Shown in pieces: positions 33,953 through 45,459 of a DNA stretch of 64,000 bases. How positions within the stretch are numbered: the stretch's first letter is position 1; every line of letters starts with the position of its first letter. The position numbers were made by a program, and so were the translations under genes. The notes beneath the pieces were generated by a model. It worked only from the letters and a program-made list of their open reading frames with translations, searched no databases and had not been told where the DNA came from. Origin of the DNA: Craterostigma plantagineum (taxonomy: Eukaryota; Streptophyta; Magnoliopsida; Lamiales; Linderniaceae). The stretch spans positions 1-64,000 of the forward strand of contig JAPQWV010000637.1 in assembly GCA_027422505.1 (NCBI GenBank), written 5' to 3'.

Positions 33953-34589
33953 GGGTTCCTTGCGCTTTCGGCTGGATGATTCAGGGATAGCAGCTTTGGA
34001 TACGGAAGTTTTAGCCGTTTTCAGAGGTTAGGGTTTGAGAGGAACTTTGGAGAAGATGATTGAATTGATGAAGGTTGAAGAACGGTTTTGATTTTTGAAG
34101 GAGATAGGGTCGGTTTATTTTTGGAAGAGATAAGGACGAAAATCAAAGTTTGAAATTCGAAATTTTAAAAGGAAAGTGGGAAACTATCAGAAATCCCAGA
34201 ATGATTTGACGTGATCTCATAATTAAGGAAAGGATTTGACTAGGCTGAATAGGAATAAGTTTTAAATATATGAGTTCCCCAAAATAACATCGGCTGGAAT
34301 GATATCTACGAATTCATTCCTAAAATAACCTGATCACATTCAGTGGAGTAGATCCAGAAAATCGGACATTCCTAAAATAATCTAGATGGCTGAAGAAATA
34401 TCTTCGAATGGAATAACTACGAATTTCCTCCTAAAATACGAAAAATCACACTTAGGAAAAATCTATAAGATCCACGGAAGTATTCTAAGGGCTGAACGAA
34501 TATCTTAAGATAGGATAACAACGAATTTCTACCTAAAATAGAATAATCTAGAATAAATGGCAGAATTAGGCAGATTTACTAACCTTATT

Positions 34590-35953
34590 TAGCTCGATGA
34601 TTCCGAATCGATCACGGATGTCGCAGAATCTTGCCTCAGTTAGGGGTTTCATGAAGATATCAGCAAGCTGATCATTTGTTCCTACGAATTCCACACTGAT
34701 ATTCCCCTTCTGAACATGGTCTCGTATAAAATGATGTTAACGTCAATATGCTTAGTACGAGAATAAAGCACGGGATTCTTAGTAATACAAATAGTGCTAT
34801 CACACAGAATAGGAATTTTGTCATATCATAATCCGAAATCACTAAGGGTTTGTTTCATCCAAAGAACTTGTTGACAACAATTTCCTAAGGTCATAGTATC
34901 TAAGTATTACTGTTGTCAAGTGAGATTCCGACCGACTATGCCGGCTGTAGGGAAGATATTTCCTAAGGTTTGATATATCTAAGTATACGTTTGACTGCTG
35001 TCAAGTGAGATTCCCTAGGGTCAGACTGATATCTCGAACACATACCAACAGCAAACAAATATCAGGGCAACTAGCAGTTAAGTAAAGAAGGCTTCCGATT
35101 ATACCTCGATATTCTGTTTGATCCACTGGCGTACCTGATTCATCACAGTCTATTTTGGTGGTCTGATGCATAGGGGTGGAAATTCTTTGGAATCGCTCAT
35201 CCCGAATTTTGTCAGTAATTTCTTGCTGTACTTTGTCTGGGATACAAAGGTTCCATTATCAAGCTGCTTTATTTGCAATCCGAGGAAGTAGTTCAGCTCA
35301 CCCATTAAGCTCATCTCAAATTCCTTCTGCATAGACTTAGAGAATTCCTCGCAAAGAAGGATATTAGTACTTCCAAATATAATATCATCAACGTAGATCT
35401 AGACCAGTATCATGTGATCACCTTTATACTTAATAAACAGCGTGTTATCAATAGTTACAGTCGAAAATCTTATGTCAATCAAGAACTTTCTTAGCCTCTC
35501 ATACCACGCCCTAGGAGCCTGCTTTAAACCATATAATGCTTTATTTAATTTAAAGACATGATTTGGAAAATCTTCCCTAGCAAAGCCCGGTGGTTGTTCT
35601 ACATAAACCTCCTCATTTATAATACCATTTAAAAATGCTCTTTTTACGTCCATTTGAAAAAGTTTAAAGCGTTTAAAGCATGCATATGCAAGTAAGACAC
35701 ATATAGACTCTAATCTAGCTACTGGAGCAAAAGTTTCATCGAAATCAATACCTTCCTCCTGGGAATAACCTTTTGCAACTAACCTCGCTTTGTTTCTAGT
35801 GACTTTACCGTTGGGAAAACTGTAAATTAGAGAACATTTAATACACATAAACCAAGTATCATGCTTTCTTCCAGTAGGCCATGTTTCAATTCCCATCGCT
35901 TGCAAGCACATCATATACAAGAAAAAGTTGACCGTATATGTGCTGGGCATCAT
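34590..35953 (-). pseudogene. copia reverse transcriptase and RNase H, broken
   Basis: The minus strand shows [58 protein letters not shown], the catalytic YVDD (35,384-35,395) just after an in-frame stop, and FEMSLMGELNYFLGLQI. RNase H is reduced to GSLLYLTASCPDI and, after a 150-bp interruption, a C-terminal CDST..KNPVLYSRTKHID piece. The missing centre of RNase H and the stops show it is dead. Confidence 0.8.
34886..35035. repeat. Short direct repeat interrupting RNase H
   Basis: Two copies of a unit containing TTTCCTAAGG, TATCTAAGTAT and TGTCAAGTGAGATTCC, at about 34,883-34,928 and 34,959-35,012, lie where the middle of RNase H should be. Confidence 0.6.
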
Positions 35954-36131
35954 GAATCATGTCCTTTCTGAGAGAATAGTTGGCTTTGGCTTCGTTTGGT
36001 TGGAGAGAGTAAGAGTGGGTTCAATATCTGCTAGGTTTTGAAAATGAGGATCTCGTGTCTTTCTTTTCTTTCTTCTTCTTTTTTTTGTAGATTTTTAGTG
36101 TAAATTATAAAAACATAGGTAATACATAAGG
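35954..36131. other. Flank with T-rich tract
   Basis: Short non-coding stretch with a pyrimidine-rich run (TTTCTTTTCTTTCTTCTTC) near 36,060. No gene identified. Confidence 0.4.
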
Positions 36132-37285
36132 TTAGAGCTGTCAAAGTCGGCCCATAACCCGCCAAAGCCCGCCATTGGCGGGGCGGGCACTGGCATGCCC
36201 GTCTACTGGCGGACCTGAGAAATGAAGGCCCGGCAGTAATAAAAAAATGAACAATAAGAAAATAATAAGAAAAAAATAGGAAAACGAATTAAAGTTCGAA
36301 ATATATCTAATTTAACAAGCATCTTTAATAATAATTTATTTACGTTATTACAACAAATCATAGTTGAAGAACGTAAAATCTATATTATTTATTTATACAT
36401 TATTATTTTATATAAATATATATTTTTATTTTTGGCGGGCCTTCCCGCAACCCGCGGGGGCTTGCTGCCCCGGCCCACTCCTTGGAGGGCCTAAAAATTT
36501 ACAGCCCGTGGCCGGGCAGCAATTGTAGGGAAGGTGTGAGGGATATTTAGTCCAAATAATCCTTACATGAGAAGTGAAGTTTGCACTTGGTCCTTAGTGA
36601 TATTATTTTGGCAAAGGGGATTAAGTATGAAAACTTTAACTCATAGTGATTTAAGTTAAATACACCCTTAATCAAATTCGATTCTTTTAATTGAATAAAA
36701 AAAAGTAAAAAAATAAGTCCTACATTTGAGCAACTTATATTCTTCTCTACACAAGTAGGTAATAACCCAACTTCTAGGCAATTGTGACACATAATCAAAA
36801 CTTTTATTATTCCTTAAGTTACTGTAGGCCTTGTGTATTAGTAGGGCGTGTAATAAATATAATGCATTTGGGGCGAGGCGGGCCAACCCGCACGGGCCAC
36901 GAGCTTAGGCGGAGCTGGACGGGCTAGTCTGCGGACCGGACCACAAACTACGGGTAATAATAAAAATTATATAATATACAGTATATGTTAAATTTCTGAA
37001 GTGAAGTATTAAATCAAGTTAGTGATTAATGACATATTTATTAATAGAACATAATTAATGGATGCTCATACATAATTTATTAATAAAAATACCATAATTA
37101 TTTAAAACATTATTAGCAAATGAAACTTTAAAAACTAAAAGAATAAAGAAACTAGATTTATTTAATGCTGGGTGGGCTTAATACTTTTAATGCTCACCAT
37201 GTGGCGGGCTAGCCCTCCCGCTGCCACACAACGGGCTTTGGCGGGCTGCGGGGCCGCCCGCTTGCCGATCCGCTCTGACAGCTCT
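36132..37285. mobile_element. hAT-like non-autonomous element, composite
   Basis: The left end TTAGAGCTGTCAAAG and the inverted right end (CTCTGACAGCTCTAG) give a TIR of about 11 bp, TAGAGCTGTCA, the common plant hAT MITE terminus. GC-rich subterminal parts (GGCGGGC, CCCGCC words) flank AT-rich cores. A segment of about 320 bp without those words (36,540-36,860) lies in the middle, so two MITE copies or a nested insertion are possible. No 8-bp duplication remains. Confidence 0.6.
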
Positions 37286-37869
37286 AGTTCTAGTGTAACC
37301 TTGTTAAAAATATGAACCTTCTCAAGATGTTTTTTCATTGAACCATTCTACCTTGATTGAACGGAACTAAATTGGTATGTACGATGACATATTTTACAAT
37401 AAGCCGTTCCAAGCTCGAGATTGTCTTTTCTTAGTTTTAAGTCGAAAAATACTTAGATCGCTGACCACACAGTTGTTGCTTCCTTTTGTTGTCGCCGTAG
37501 AAGTTTGGCATGATCCCTCATCCGTCGCCACCGGCGCCGGTGTCTCGGTCTCCACCTCACGTCGTGGTCGACTCCCCGAAATGTATCTTCATGACCTAAA
37601 CAAAACGTTGCTCGGGTTTGTGTTTCTCGATGACCACGCCATGTTACTAGTTTTTTATTGATACAAAAATTACTATAGGTTAGTGTAATAATATAAGTGA
37701 GTGTGTAGTGTAATAAAAATAATAGTAAGATTAATATTGATAATAATGATGATGATTTTAGTATTATGAGAGTGTTTGAGAGGGAGAGAATGAGTTGCGA
37801 TTATGAGAAAAAAAAGGTGAAAATGAGGTAGTATTTACATATTTTTTGGATAGGGGTAAAATGGTAATA
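37286..37869. other. Intergenic, no supported gene
   Basis: A 95-codon frame at 37,377-37,661 has more balanced composition than its surroundings, but no domain, no splice partner and no recognisable homology. I cannot call it a gene. Confidence 0.4.
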
Positions 37870-38105
37870 AAAAACAAATTCGATAAAACGACAGTTACCA
37901 ACGGTCGTTTACCGTTACCGGTTCCGGCGGTCCCAGTTATGGCCCGGAATCGGAATCGGGTAACTGCCGGATCCAAATATCATAACTGGCATGATCAGGT
38001 CTAGATGAACCGGGTAGTGGGCCTAGAACCTTTAGTGATGATTCCGGTTCCAGGGCGGGAACATTGGGCCAGTTTCGGGCCAACCCAGCCCATTACCCAC
38101 TCTAT
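37870..38105. mobile_element. hAT-like MITE fragment (CCGGTTCC-rich)
   Basis: Repeated words built on CCGGTT, GGTTCCGG and CGGAATCGG, ending in GGGCCAACCCAGCCCATTACCCAC. This style is seen in subterminal parts of plant hAT MITEs. Termini and target duplication are not visible. Confidence 0.35.
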
Positions 38106-38467
38106 ACCTAGTAGAACAAAGTTTTTACACATCAATACCACTTAATTAACAATACCACTTTACAATCATCAACACATCTTAATATTTATATTACGTGTTT
38201 GTGTGATACCTATTTCTAAATATTTATTTGTTATCTATGCAAGCATGGCATATCATTTTTCAATTTATTATGCATCACAATATTTTTTTATGGTACCTAA
38301 ATTCCTTATATGATGTACCTTCAGCAAAATTGGTATCTATATATAAAAATTTAATTCTATTAGGTATATCTACGTAAAAATATTGACAAGAGATTGTCTC
38401 ATATTCTTTTTTATGCTTTTCGGTTTTTTTAGAATAAACTTTGCAAAACATATATAGAATATAACTC

Positions 38468-38549
38468 GGCCCAAGTGGACTCGGAGACTAGTTTGGCCCA
38501 ATACCCAAAAGGAAATGGATAATAGCCATCACTAAATCCCTAAACCCTA
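38468..38549 (+). promoter_or_regulatory. Ribosome-biogenesis promoter module: two site II boxes and a telo-box
   Basis: TGGGCC (site II) occurs on the minus strand as GGCCCA at 38,468-38,473 and 38,495-38,500. A telo-box AAACCCTA is at 38,542-38,549. Site II plus telo-box is the well-known signature of plant ribosomal-protein and ribosome-assembly genes, bound by TCP-type and Pur-alpha/telo-box factors. It lies about 280-360 bp before the EMG1 ATG, as expected for that gene. Confidence 0.65.
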
Positions 38550-38824
38550 TGTACCAAAATCAGAATGCGAAGTTGAACAATACAAGGTTTCTCATCATTT
38601 CACGTCTCGCCAGGTAAATTTCAGTTCGTTATAATAATTTTGAAAATTCATTGTGCTTGGTAAGTTAGCTATCCGTGTTGATCTGCTTGAGGACATGAGA
38701 TGCATGCTTCGCATCATCAGGCAGTGTCCTTCAATCCGTATTACGTATGCTTGCCGCGCATTTCTTTCTTCATCTAGTGTTTTTTGGGCATCGCAAGACT
38801 ATCACTTTTGAAGATTGGCTCAAA

Positions 38825-40590
38825 ATGGTGAGGGCTTATAAATTGAAGGGGCAGAAAAGAAAGAAAAAAGAAGAGAAGTATGATAGGGACGCTGATACTG
38901 AGCAAATAGAGGATCAGGGTTCATCGAAGAAGCTGAAAAGTGAATGCTTTGAGTCACATAAGGAGGATGAAGTTGAGCAAGTGGCTGTAGATGATATGCC
39001 TGGGATTCCCATTGTTCCTGTAGATGCCAGAGATAAAAAACCAGGCATTATATTCGTTCTTGAAAAGGCCTCCTTGGAGATCGCAAAAGTTGGGAAGGTG
39101 TGTTTAAACGGTAAAGTTGAATGTGTTTTTTCCTTGGGATGCGTCTCATGTGGGTACTCTTTTGCAGACTTATCAGCTTTTGAGCTCAGACGAGCACGCG
39201 AATTATTTGGTGAAGAATAAGAGGAACCCTGCTGATTATCGGCCTGACATTGCATTTCAGGTTTGGAATATGGAAGTTGAACTTGTTTGATTTTAGGTGG
39301 TTGTTGTATTTGAAAGCTTATACCTCTTTGCATATAATTGCACTTAGTTGTTTGGAAAAAAGGATCGTTAGGCTTCTCAATTATCTACTGAAAACATTTA
39401 CATCATTCTGACTTTTGTGCATAATGAAGGACAAGTGAGATTGCGTAGTTGGGGAAATTATCAACTCAATTACCACTGTGTAAAAGAGAACCGTCTTTCT
39501 TTCATTTTACAAGTGCTCGGATAATTGTGAAACTTTTGTCGGTCTGTAACTCTGATCCCTGGGCAATTCATTGCTGAATCCCTTCGTCAGCTTTACGGAG
39601 CCAAAAACGTAGTATATGATTGTATCGGCAAGCTTGCATGATCTTGGCATTGGACAGTTTCCTCTTGTTGAAGGGTTTTACTCGGTTCTAACAAGCCTAA
39701 TGGTTGTGGCACTTTATAGGCTATTCAAACGATTTTAGACAGTCGTGTGAACAAAACCGGGCGATTGAAAGCACTATACGTTCGGACACAACAAGGTCTT
39801 CTTATTGACATCAAACCTCATGCCCGCATGCCCAGGACCTATAAACGCTTTTCTGGCCTCATCGGTAAGAAAAATCCAGCATCTATGCGCACATCTGTAA
39901 TGAATACTGTATTTATTTGGTGATTAGTTGGTTATATATCTCTCTAATCTTGCTTGTTCTTTCATTACAGTGCAGCTGCTGCAAAAGTTGCATATTACTG
40001 CATCTGGGAAGGGTGATAAGTTGTTACGGGTCATCAAGAACCCTGTTACCCAGTACTTACCGGTCAATTCTCGTAAAATTGGTATGATACTTCAAGCATT
40101 CTGTTCCCCGTGGTTGAATTGATTACATGATCATATATTGTGATGAAATTCAGGATTCTCTCACAGCTCAGACAAGTTGGTTGATATGTATGACTATGTC
40201 AGCACTATCGACAAGGATTTGGATCTTGTTTTCGTGGTAACTGTTCGTTCTTCTCTCCCCACTCCAACGTTGTCGTATTGATGTAATTATTTAATACTTC
40301 AGGGGCATTGCCTGTTGGCAGGTTGGTGCAATGGCCCATGGGAAAATTGAACAAGAGTACGTGGAAGATTATTTATCAAGTATGTTATTGTTTTTGCCCA
40401 CGATCTTATAACAACATAATCTTATCATCCTAGGTTACTCAATTTTCTTGATCTTTGACTTGGACCTGTCTGTACTTATCTGATATATAAAAATGTTGCT
40501 TGGGTTTCAGTTTCCGAGTTCCCAATGAGTGCTGCATACTGCATATCCATTATCACCACCTCGGTGGAACGCAAGTGGAAGATCTTGTAA
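38825..40590 (+). CDS. EMG1: EMG1/NEP1, 18S rRNA pseudouridine N1-methyltransferase, 7 exons
   Basis: Coding exons 38,825-39,097, 39,168-39,260, 39,720-39,864, 39,971-40,081, 40,154-40,236, 40,322-40,379 and 40,511-40,590 join to 843 bases, 280 residues plus stop. All introns are GT-AG and the phases agree. The start MVRAYKLKG matches the plant family start; the open frame continues upstream but without family similarity. A basic/acidic leader is followed by IPIVPV, PGIIFVLEKASLEIAKVGK, NPADYRPDI, ILDSRVNKTGRLKALYVRT, PRTYKRFSGLI, KNPVTQYLPVNSRKIGFSH and the SPOUT-type VVGAMAHGKI with SAAYCISI near the end. EMG1 methylates a hypermodified pseudouridine of 18S rRNA in the nucleolus and is needed for 40S assembly. 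One oddity is ILDSR where most relatives have ILDSP. Otherwise it looks intact. Confidence 0.93.
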
Positions 40591-41220
40591 TAACAGAATC
40601 CTACTTTGCTCAGGCCTTTCCATCGCTCTTCTCTTCAGCAGGTGTCGTGTTTGTAATATTACCGAATGAGTATATATAATATATATATATATATATATAT
40701 CTAAACATTTGTTTTAGTTTCTGACCTTTCGCAATCGACGCTGCTATAAGAATTAAGATGTTGAATTCAATCCAAAGAGTGGCTTCACTGTTTATTGCAC
40801 AGACTTGAAATTAAATATCTGACCCGTGTTAGAATCAGTGAACTCCCTTTCCTTTCCTCTTGATGATATAATATGAGTTCCTCTGTCCAAGCATCAATCA
40901 ACTGACCATTACTACCACGTAGTAGTCATGGTAATAATAGGATATGTTGATTGTATCACCATATGCAGACCTCTGTGGGCTATCATCAGCGACGACCATC
41001 AATCTGTAATCTTGAAATCTGTTCTTCCATACGAAGATCTCATTGCTATGAGCGAATATTCTGTTGCAACGAAGGCAGAGTAATAGCATGGTAGTCGTCA
41101 ATACAACGACTATTGCTGTTGAAAAGAGCGTTAGGCTCGCAGCTTTGGCTTGGAAAACAGTTGGAATGGCCATTGCGTTGCTTGCAATTGATAAATCTTG
41201 TATATGGGTTTTGAAGGAAG
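40591..41220. other. EMG1 3' flank and spacer
   Basis: No clear AATAAA; a (TA)n run of about 11 units lies at 40,678-40,700. On the minus strand, 40,898-41,173 encodes a 91-codon frame with one hydrophobic stretch (LFSTAIVVVLTTTMLLLCL), but no family similarity is recognised. I leave it unassigned. Confidence 0.4.
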
Positions 41221-41228
41221 ACCTTTAT

Positions 41229-41317
41229 GTTGTACGAGGTTATATATATATATTATATATATATATATATTATACAGAGAGAGAGCGACGTATGTAAAGA
41301 TAGGCTTTCGGCTGCTA

Positions 41318-41402
<85 letters not shown>
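41229..41402. repeat. TA and GA microsatellite cluster with duplicated flank
   Basis: TA-rich runs at about 41,229-41,271 and 41,319-41,341, and an uninterrupted (GA)n of about 30 units at 41,342-41,401. The word GACGTATGTA..GATAGGCTTTCGGCTGCT occurs on both sides (41,287-41,318 and 41,401-41,430), so the cluster arose with a local duplication. Confidence 0.9.
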
Positions 41403-41403
<1 letters not shown>

Positions 41404-41430
41404 GTATGTATAGATAGGCTTTCGGCTGCT

Positions 41431-42290
41431 AGTTGCTACAGTCATGTTGGAAGAGGGTTATGAATATGAGCCAATTAGATATGGTAAGGCACAAACATCT
41501 TATTGACACTTTTTCCCCCTTAATGCATGTATGTGTATACATGAGGAAAGTACCTAAACCACCTTGCAAATCGAAAGTTGGCAACTACTCGCGTAATAAT
41601 AAATCGGTTTTAGAAAAAAAAAAAAACGGACTTTCTAAATTTTAGCTCGTATGAGTCTGGTCGGCAATGGGTTGTAAGCATACAATTAATGATTCAGTAG
41701 ACCCCATGCAATTGAGTTTATGATGTAATGACTGATCCCATTGGCTTAACGTCTCTCGTGTTATTATAGTACACACCAACCACTCAATCTAAAGGAATCC
41801 TTATTATTATCGAATAGAAAATAGAATCCTAAATCATTAATAATATAAACAAAAATACCCTTAAAAATTAGCATACACGAGCAAGTTGGAAATTATACCA
41901 GACGCGTGCAGTATTTATCTTCTAAATAAAATCATATCCTTAATTACATTGATTGTAAGAAAGAGTCTGGTTTAAGACAGGATATAGTTGATTTGATTCT
42001 ATTAAGGAAACAAAACAACAGGTCTTGTACGTTCAACAGACGATAAATATATCTCGTTATTGAAAAAGTGAAAAGTGATTGGAAAAAACAAAAGAAAGTC
42101 AAAGCACTAAATGAAACAAAAGGATGATGAGTTGCAAATAAAGTATACGATAATCACAAGACTGACTTTCAGGCCTTCATTGCAGTTTCGGCAATATTAA
42201 ATGGTGTTGTAAAAATGTGAACAGTAGTGAAAAATACAGAAAGAACATTGTTGATGAAGGAACATTGTTGATGAAAATAACTCAAAATGT
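41431..42290. other. Intergenic, no supported gene
   Basis: AT-rich sequence with a poly-A run near 41,615. I see no coding region, terminus or structured repeat. Confidence 0.5.
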
Positions 42291-42861
42291 TTTTTTTTTC
42301 ATATCCCACAGACGAATACATTGTACACAGGCTAATAACCGTAATTAACTCCCTATTTAGTTCTCAAGTCCAATTATCTATACTAGTATATTAAGCACAT
42401 CCAATGTATGTGCAAGAAAATATATCAAGTTATTTTATTCTTTATTCTCAATATCTCATTTTAAATAAATTCTTATCATTGGCTGACCATTTAGGCTTGA
42501 AGATTTCGATGTTTACGCAATTCATCGGCTTCGAGGTTTAATGAATGTTTCTCTATAGATGTTACGTGTGTGCATATTCTGTTTAATTTGTGTTTGGGTG
42601 TGCGGTAACGCTGCTTTCATTGAACGTGGGTGGGAGTTATTAATTATAGGTTTTTTATTTTATCAATTATTATTTATTGTAAGAAAAAATATGATTGGTT
42701 GATTTCTTAAAAATTACAGACCAAATTACACACCAAATTGACGGTTTGCAGCCCTGTCTGAGGCTTTATATAATAGTATTGATAATGCCAATTATTTATC
42801 CCCATAAATCAGTCATTATCTACGGATTGTGTCAATCATAATAATAAAAAGAATCTCAACA
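42291..42861 (-). repeat. Probable 3' LTR of the minus-strand copia element
   Basis: On the minus strand, TGTTGAGATTC starts at 42,861, immediately after the PPT TTGAGGGGGAGGG. A TATA-type box (TATTATATAAAG) lies near 42,770. The far end of the LTR could not be fixed; the T-run near 42,290 is only a guess. Confidence 0.45.
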
Positions 42862-43854
42862 CCCTCCCCCTCAAGTTGGTGCATAGATATCGTACATGCC
42901 CAACTTTTCTAAATTTTAAGAATATCCAGTTGGATACTCATTTGTAAGGATGTCAGTCAGTTAATCTTTTGACCGAATCTGAGGCAACTCCACAATTTTC
43001 TATCTAGTTTCTCCTTAATGAAGACCCTGTCAATCTCGACGTGTTTTGTACGATCATGTTTGACCGGAATATGGGCTATGTCACGCGTTGCTTTCTGTCG
43101 CAATAGAGTAAAAGTGGTTGCTTTAGGGGATAACCTAGATCGTGTAAGAGGAATTTCAACCATAGTGCTTCGCGAATTCGTAAGGCCGTTCCTCTTTAAC
43201 TCGGCTTCTGCACTTTGTCTTGCAACAACATTTGCTTTTTACTTCTCCATGTAACCAAATTTCCACCTACAAATGTAAAGTATCCCGAACTCTTAACTCT
43301 GCTTCTGCACTGGATCTTGCAACAACATTTTGCTTTTTACTACTCATGTAACCAAATTTCCACTTACAAATACAAAGTATCCCGAAGTTGATCGCCTATC
43401 ATCAATTGCTCTAGCCAAATCAGCATATGTGCACTTCAACGCTTTCTGCACTTGCATCCTTTGAGAATAAGATCTCCCTTCCCGGAGCAGATTTCAAGTA
43501 CCTTAGTACGGGCATGACTGCACTCATGTGCCTTTCACTTGGATTATGTGTGAATTGGCTAACGATACTTAGCGCATATGCAAGTTATGGTCTTGAGTGG
43601 GATAAGTACATCAATCTTCCGACAAGTCTTTGGTATTTTGCCTTGTCTGTCGGGACCTGGTTAGTCTCAATACATAGCCTGATACCTTCTTCCATTGGTA
43701 TGTCAGCTGGTTGACATGCTGTCATGCCAGCTTCTTCGAGGAGGTCTAAAACATACTTTCTTTGAGACAGAAATATACCCTTACATGATCGAGATGCCTC
43801 AATTCCAAGAAAAATATGCTAAAGCGCCTAAATCATTCATTTAAAATTCCTTGG
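42862..43854 (-). pseudogene. copia reverse transcriptase-RNase H fragment, minus strand
   Basis: From 43,854 leftward on the minus strand: DLGALAYFLGIEASRSCKG, FLSQRKYVLDLLEEAGMTA, YQRLVGRLMYLSHSRPDITY, SGNLVTWR, SSAEAELR, FIKEKLDRKLW and the C-terminal EKLGMYDIYAPT with its stop just before the PPT. Frame changes are frequent after residue 150. The upstream part is cut off exactly at 43,854 by the LTR of the next element. Remaining parts of the element are not in the window. Confidence 0.8.
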
Positions 43855-45401
43855 TGTTGACCTTTTTAGTAAAATGCTTATAAGAGTTTTGATATTCCAA
43901 GTAATTATGTAAAATGAGGGGAACAACTTAGAAAACTCGATATGTATGATCTATGATTTCAAGTATGTATAAATATTCGATTAAGTGCTTACATGTGATT
44001 TAGTTGTTAAGATAATCAAATTTGTGTGATCTTGTGCTTAACTAGAATATTGTTGTGATCACCTGGATATGAACTTTTTCGTGTGAATGGAATATCATTG
44101 TGTGATGTATATGGAAACTATATTCTGTCTGAGTCATAGATGAGTTGTACACGTGATTGATCTATATTTTAGGGAAGAATATTATAATATATCCGTTGAG
44201 TGCAATCTTAGTTGACTTTTTAAATCAGTGAAACAATGATCTATCTTTCCTTATGTGAATTAGGAATTATATTTTGGAAAGTGATTAAATGATTGGGCTT
44301 ATATGTGGTAAGACGTCCATTGAGTCTATTTATAGTATGTGCTGGAATCGGATGAGATCATCATACATGGAAAGTCTGTCTTTGCCTTATAACTCAGTAG
44401 ATCAAATCTTTCCATGTACGAATTGGCTATCATATTTTGGAAAGAAATCAATTGATTGAGCTTACTATTGATAATATGTTGAGTGGAATTATATGTAGAA
44501 TATGTTGACAACGGATGATATTGTGTTGATATGGCTTATTATTGGCATGATCATATGAATTTAATGCACGTGATTTCTGAGCTTTCTCTTGTATATTCTG
44601 TGCTTAACGTTCCTTGTGAAGTGTATATGCAATTGTTGGGTCTATATAGAAGATACACACTTCACGTTGAAGGGTACCGAACACACACAAGCGAACGAAT
44701 TCATTGAGTGATTGAGCGTTGATTTGCGAAAAATTCGTAGTTTGTCTTGAGCTTAAATTTGTAAATCCAGTACCCTTTGAGCGAGCTATCGATTCCAAAG
44801 CCTTGTCTTCGGACGTGTTTAGCGCACAAAGGAGCACGAGTGGAGTCTTCTGCACGTGAAGGACGAGTCGGTGGATTCGGTGGCCCTTTGGAAGTGAGCT
44901 GTGGGTAGTCGAGGAATTGTGGGTAACGACACATAACGAAACTCGGTGTGCGACAACCTAGGTGGATGTCTAATTTCCATAGTGCTTCAATTGTGTAAGG
45001 GTCGATCATTTGTGACCATAACCGGTAATACTTAGTGATTGATTGAAACTATTGGGGGGATTTCAAGGACATGATTAAACCCCATTTGGGGATATAACCT
45101 GTATAAAAATCCTGTCTCACTTTACTTTCAGTCATTTACTTTTCTGTGAGACAAACCCGGAATGCTTTCAAATAACCAAGTAATATCTTTGAAACGTTTT
45201 CATAAAACCACGCGATATCTTTGAAACCAATTTTGAAAAAGGGTTAGGGATATAGTATTGATACTCGTATTGCTTTCCAGGAAATAACGTACTCAGCAAT
45301 ATCTTCTTTAAGAAAAGTATTTTTCAAAGAAGAACATGCCAATTTTTTATAAGCCTAATCAACCCCCACCCCCCGCCCCCCGGGGCATATTTTACACTTC
45401 A
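43855..45401 (+). repeat. SIRE-like 5' LTR
   Basis: Starts TGTTGACCTTTTTAGT and ends ATAAGCCTAATCAACCCCC ... TTTACACTTCA, followed by the primer site. It has the same start and R-U5 pattern as the LTR at 30,128-31,806. 45,060-45,400 carries the CCTGTCTCAC and CTGTGAGACAAAC words also seen in that LTR. Confidence 0.8.
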
Positions 45402-45403
45402 TT

Positions 45404-45415
45404 TGGTATCAAAGC
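45404..45415 (+). other. Primer-binding site of the SIRE-like element
   Basis: TGGTATCAAAGC, two bases after the LTR end, complementary to initiator tRNA-Met with one change. Confidence 0.8.
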
Positions 45416-45459
45416 AAGGTTTCTCAACGAAAGGCCAAACACGCCTGAGTTAAGATCTA

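Larger units (their letters stand above)
30128..35953 (-). mobile_element. SIRE-like Ty1/copia element, minus strand, 5' truncated
   Basis: Reading on the minus strand: reverse transcriptase (35,815-35,040), RNase H tail (34,880-34,590), ORF3 (33,952-32,519), PPT and a 3' LTR (31,806-30,128). Gag, protease, integrase and the 5' LTR are missing; similarity to reverse transcriptase fades near 35,815-35,953, so the element was truncated there. The order pol-ORF3-3' LTR, and GGGGGAGCAAAT words between ORF3 and the LTR, are typical of SIRE elements. Confidence 0.8.

Noticed and set aside
37377..37661. 95-codon open frame left of EMG1
   Set aside because: Better composition than its surroundings but no domain, no partner exon and no promoter signs.
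40898..41173. Minus-strand frame with one hydrophobic segment
   Set aside because: One transmembrane-like stretch alone is not evidence; the end is low complexity and there is no family similarity.
41131..41445. Ser-Leu and Arg-Glu repeat proteins
   Set aside because: Direct translation of the (GA)n and (TA)n microsatellites.
43427..43714. Plus-strand 95-codon membrane-like protein
   Set aside because: Antisense of copia RT/RNase H; the minus strand gives the recognised protein.
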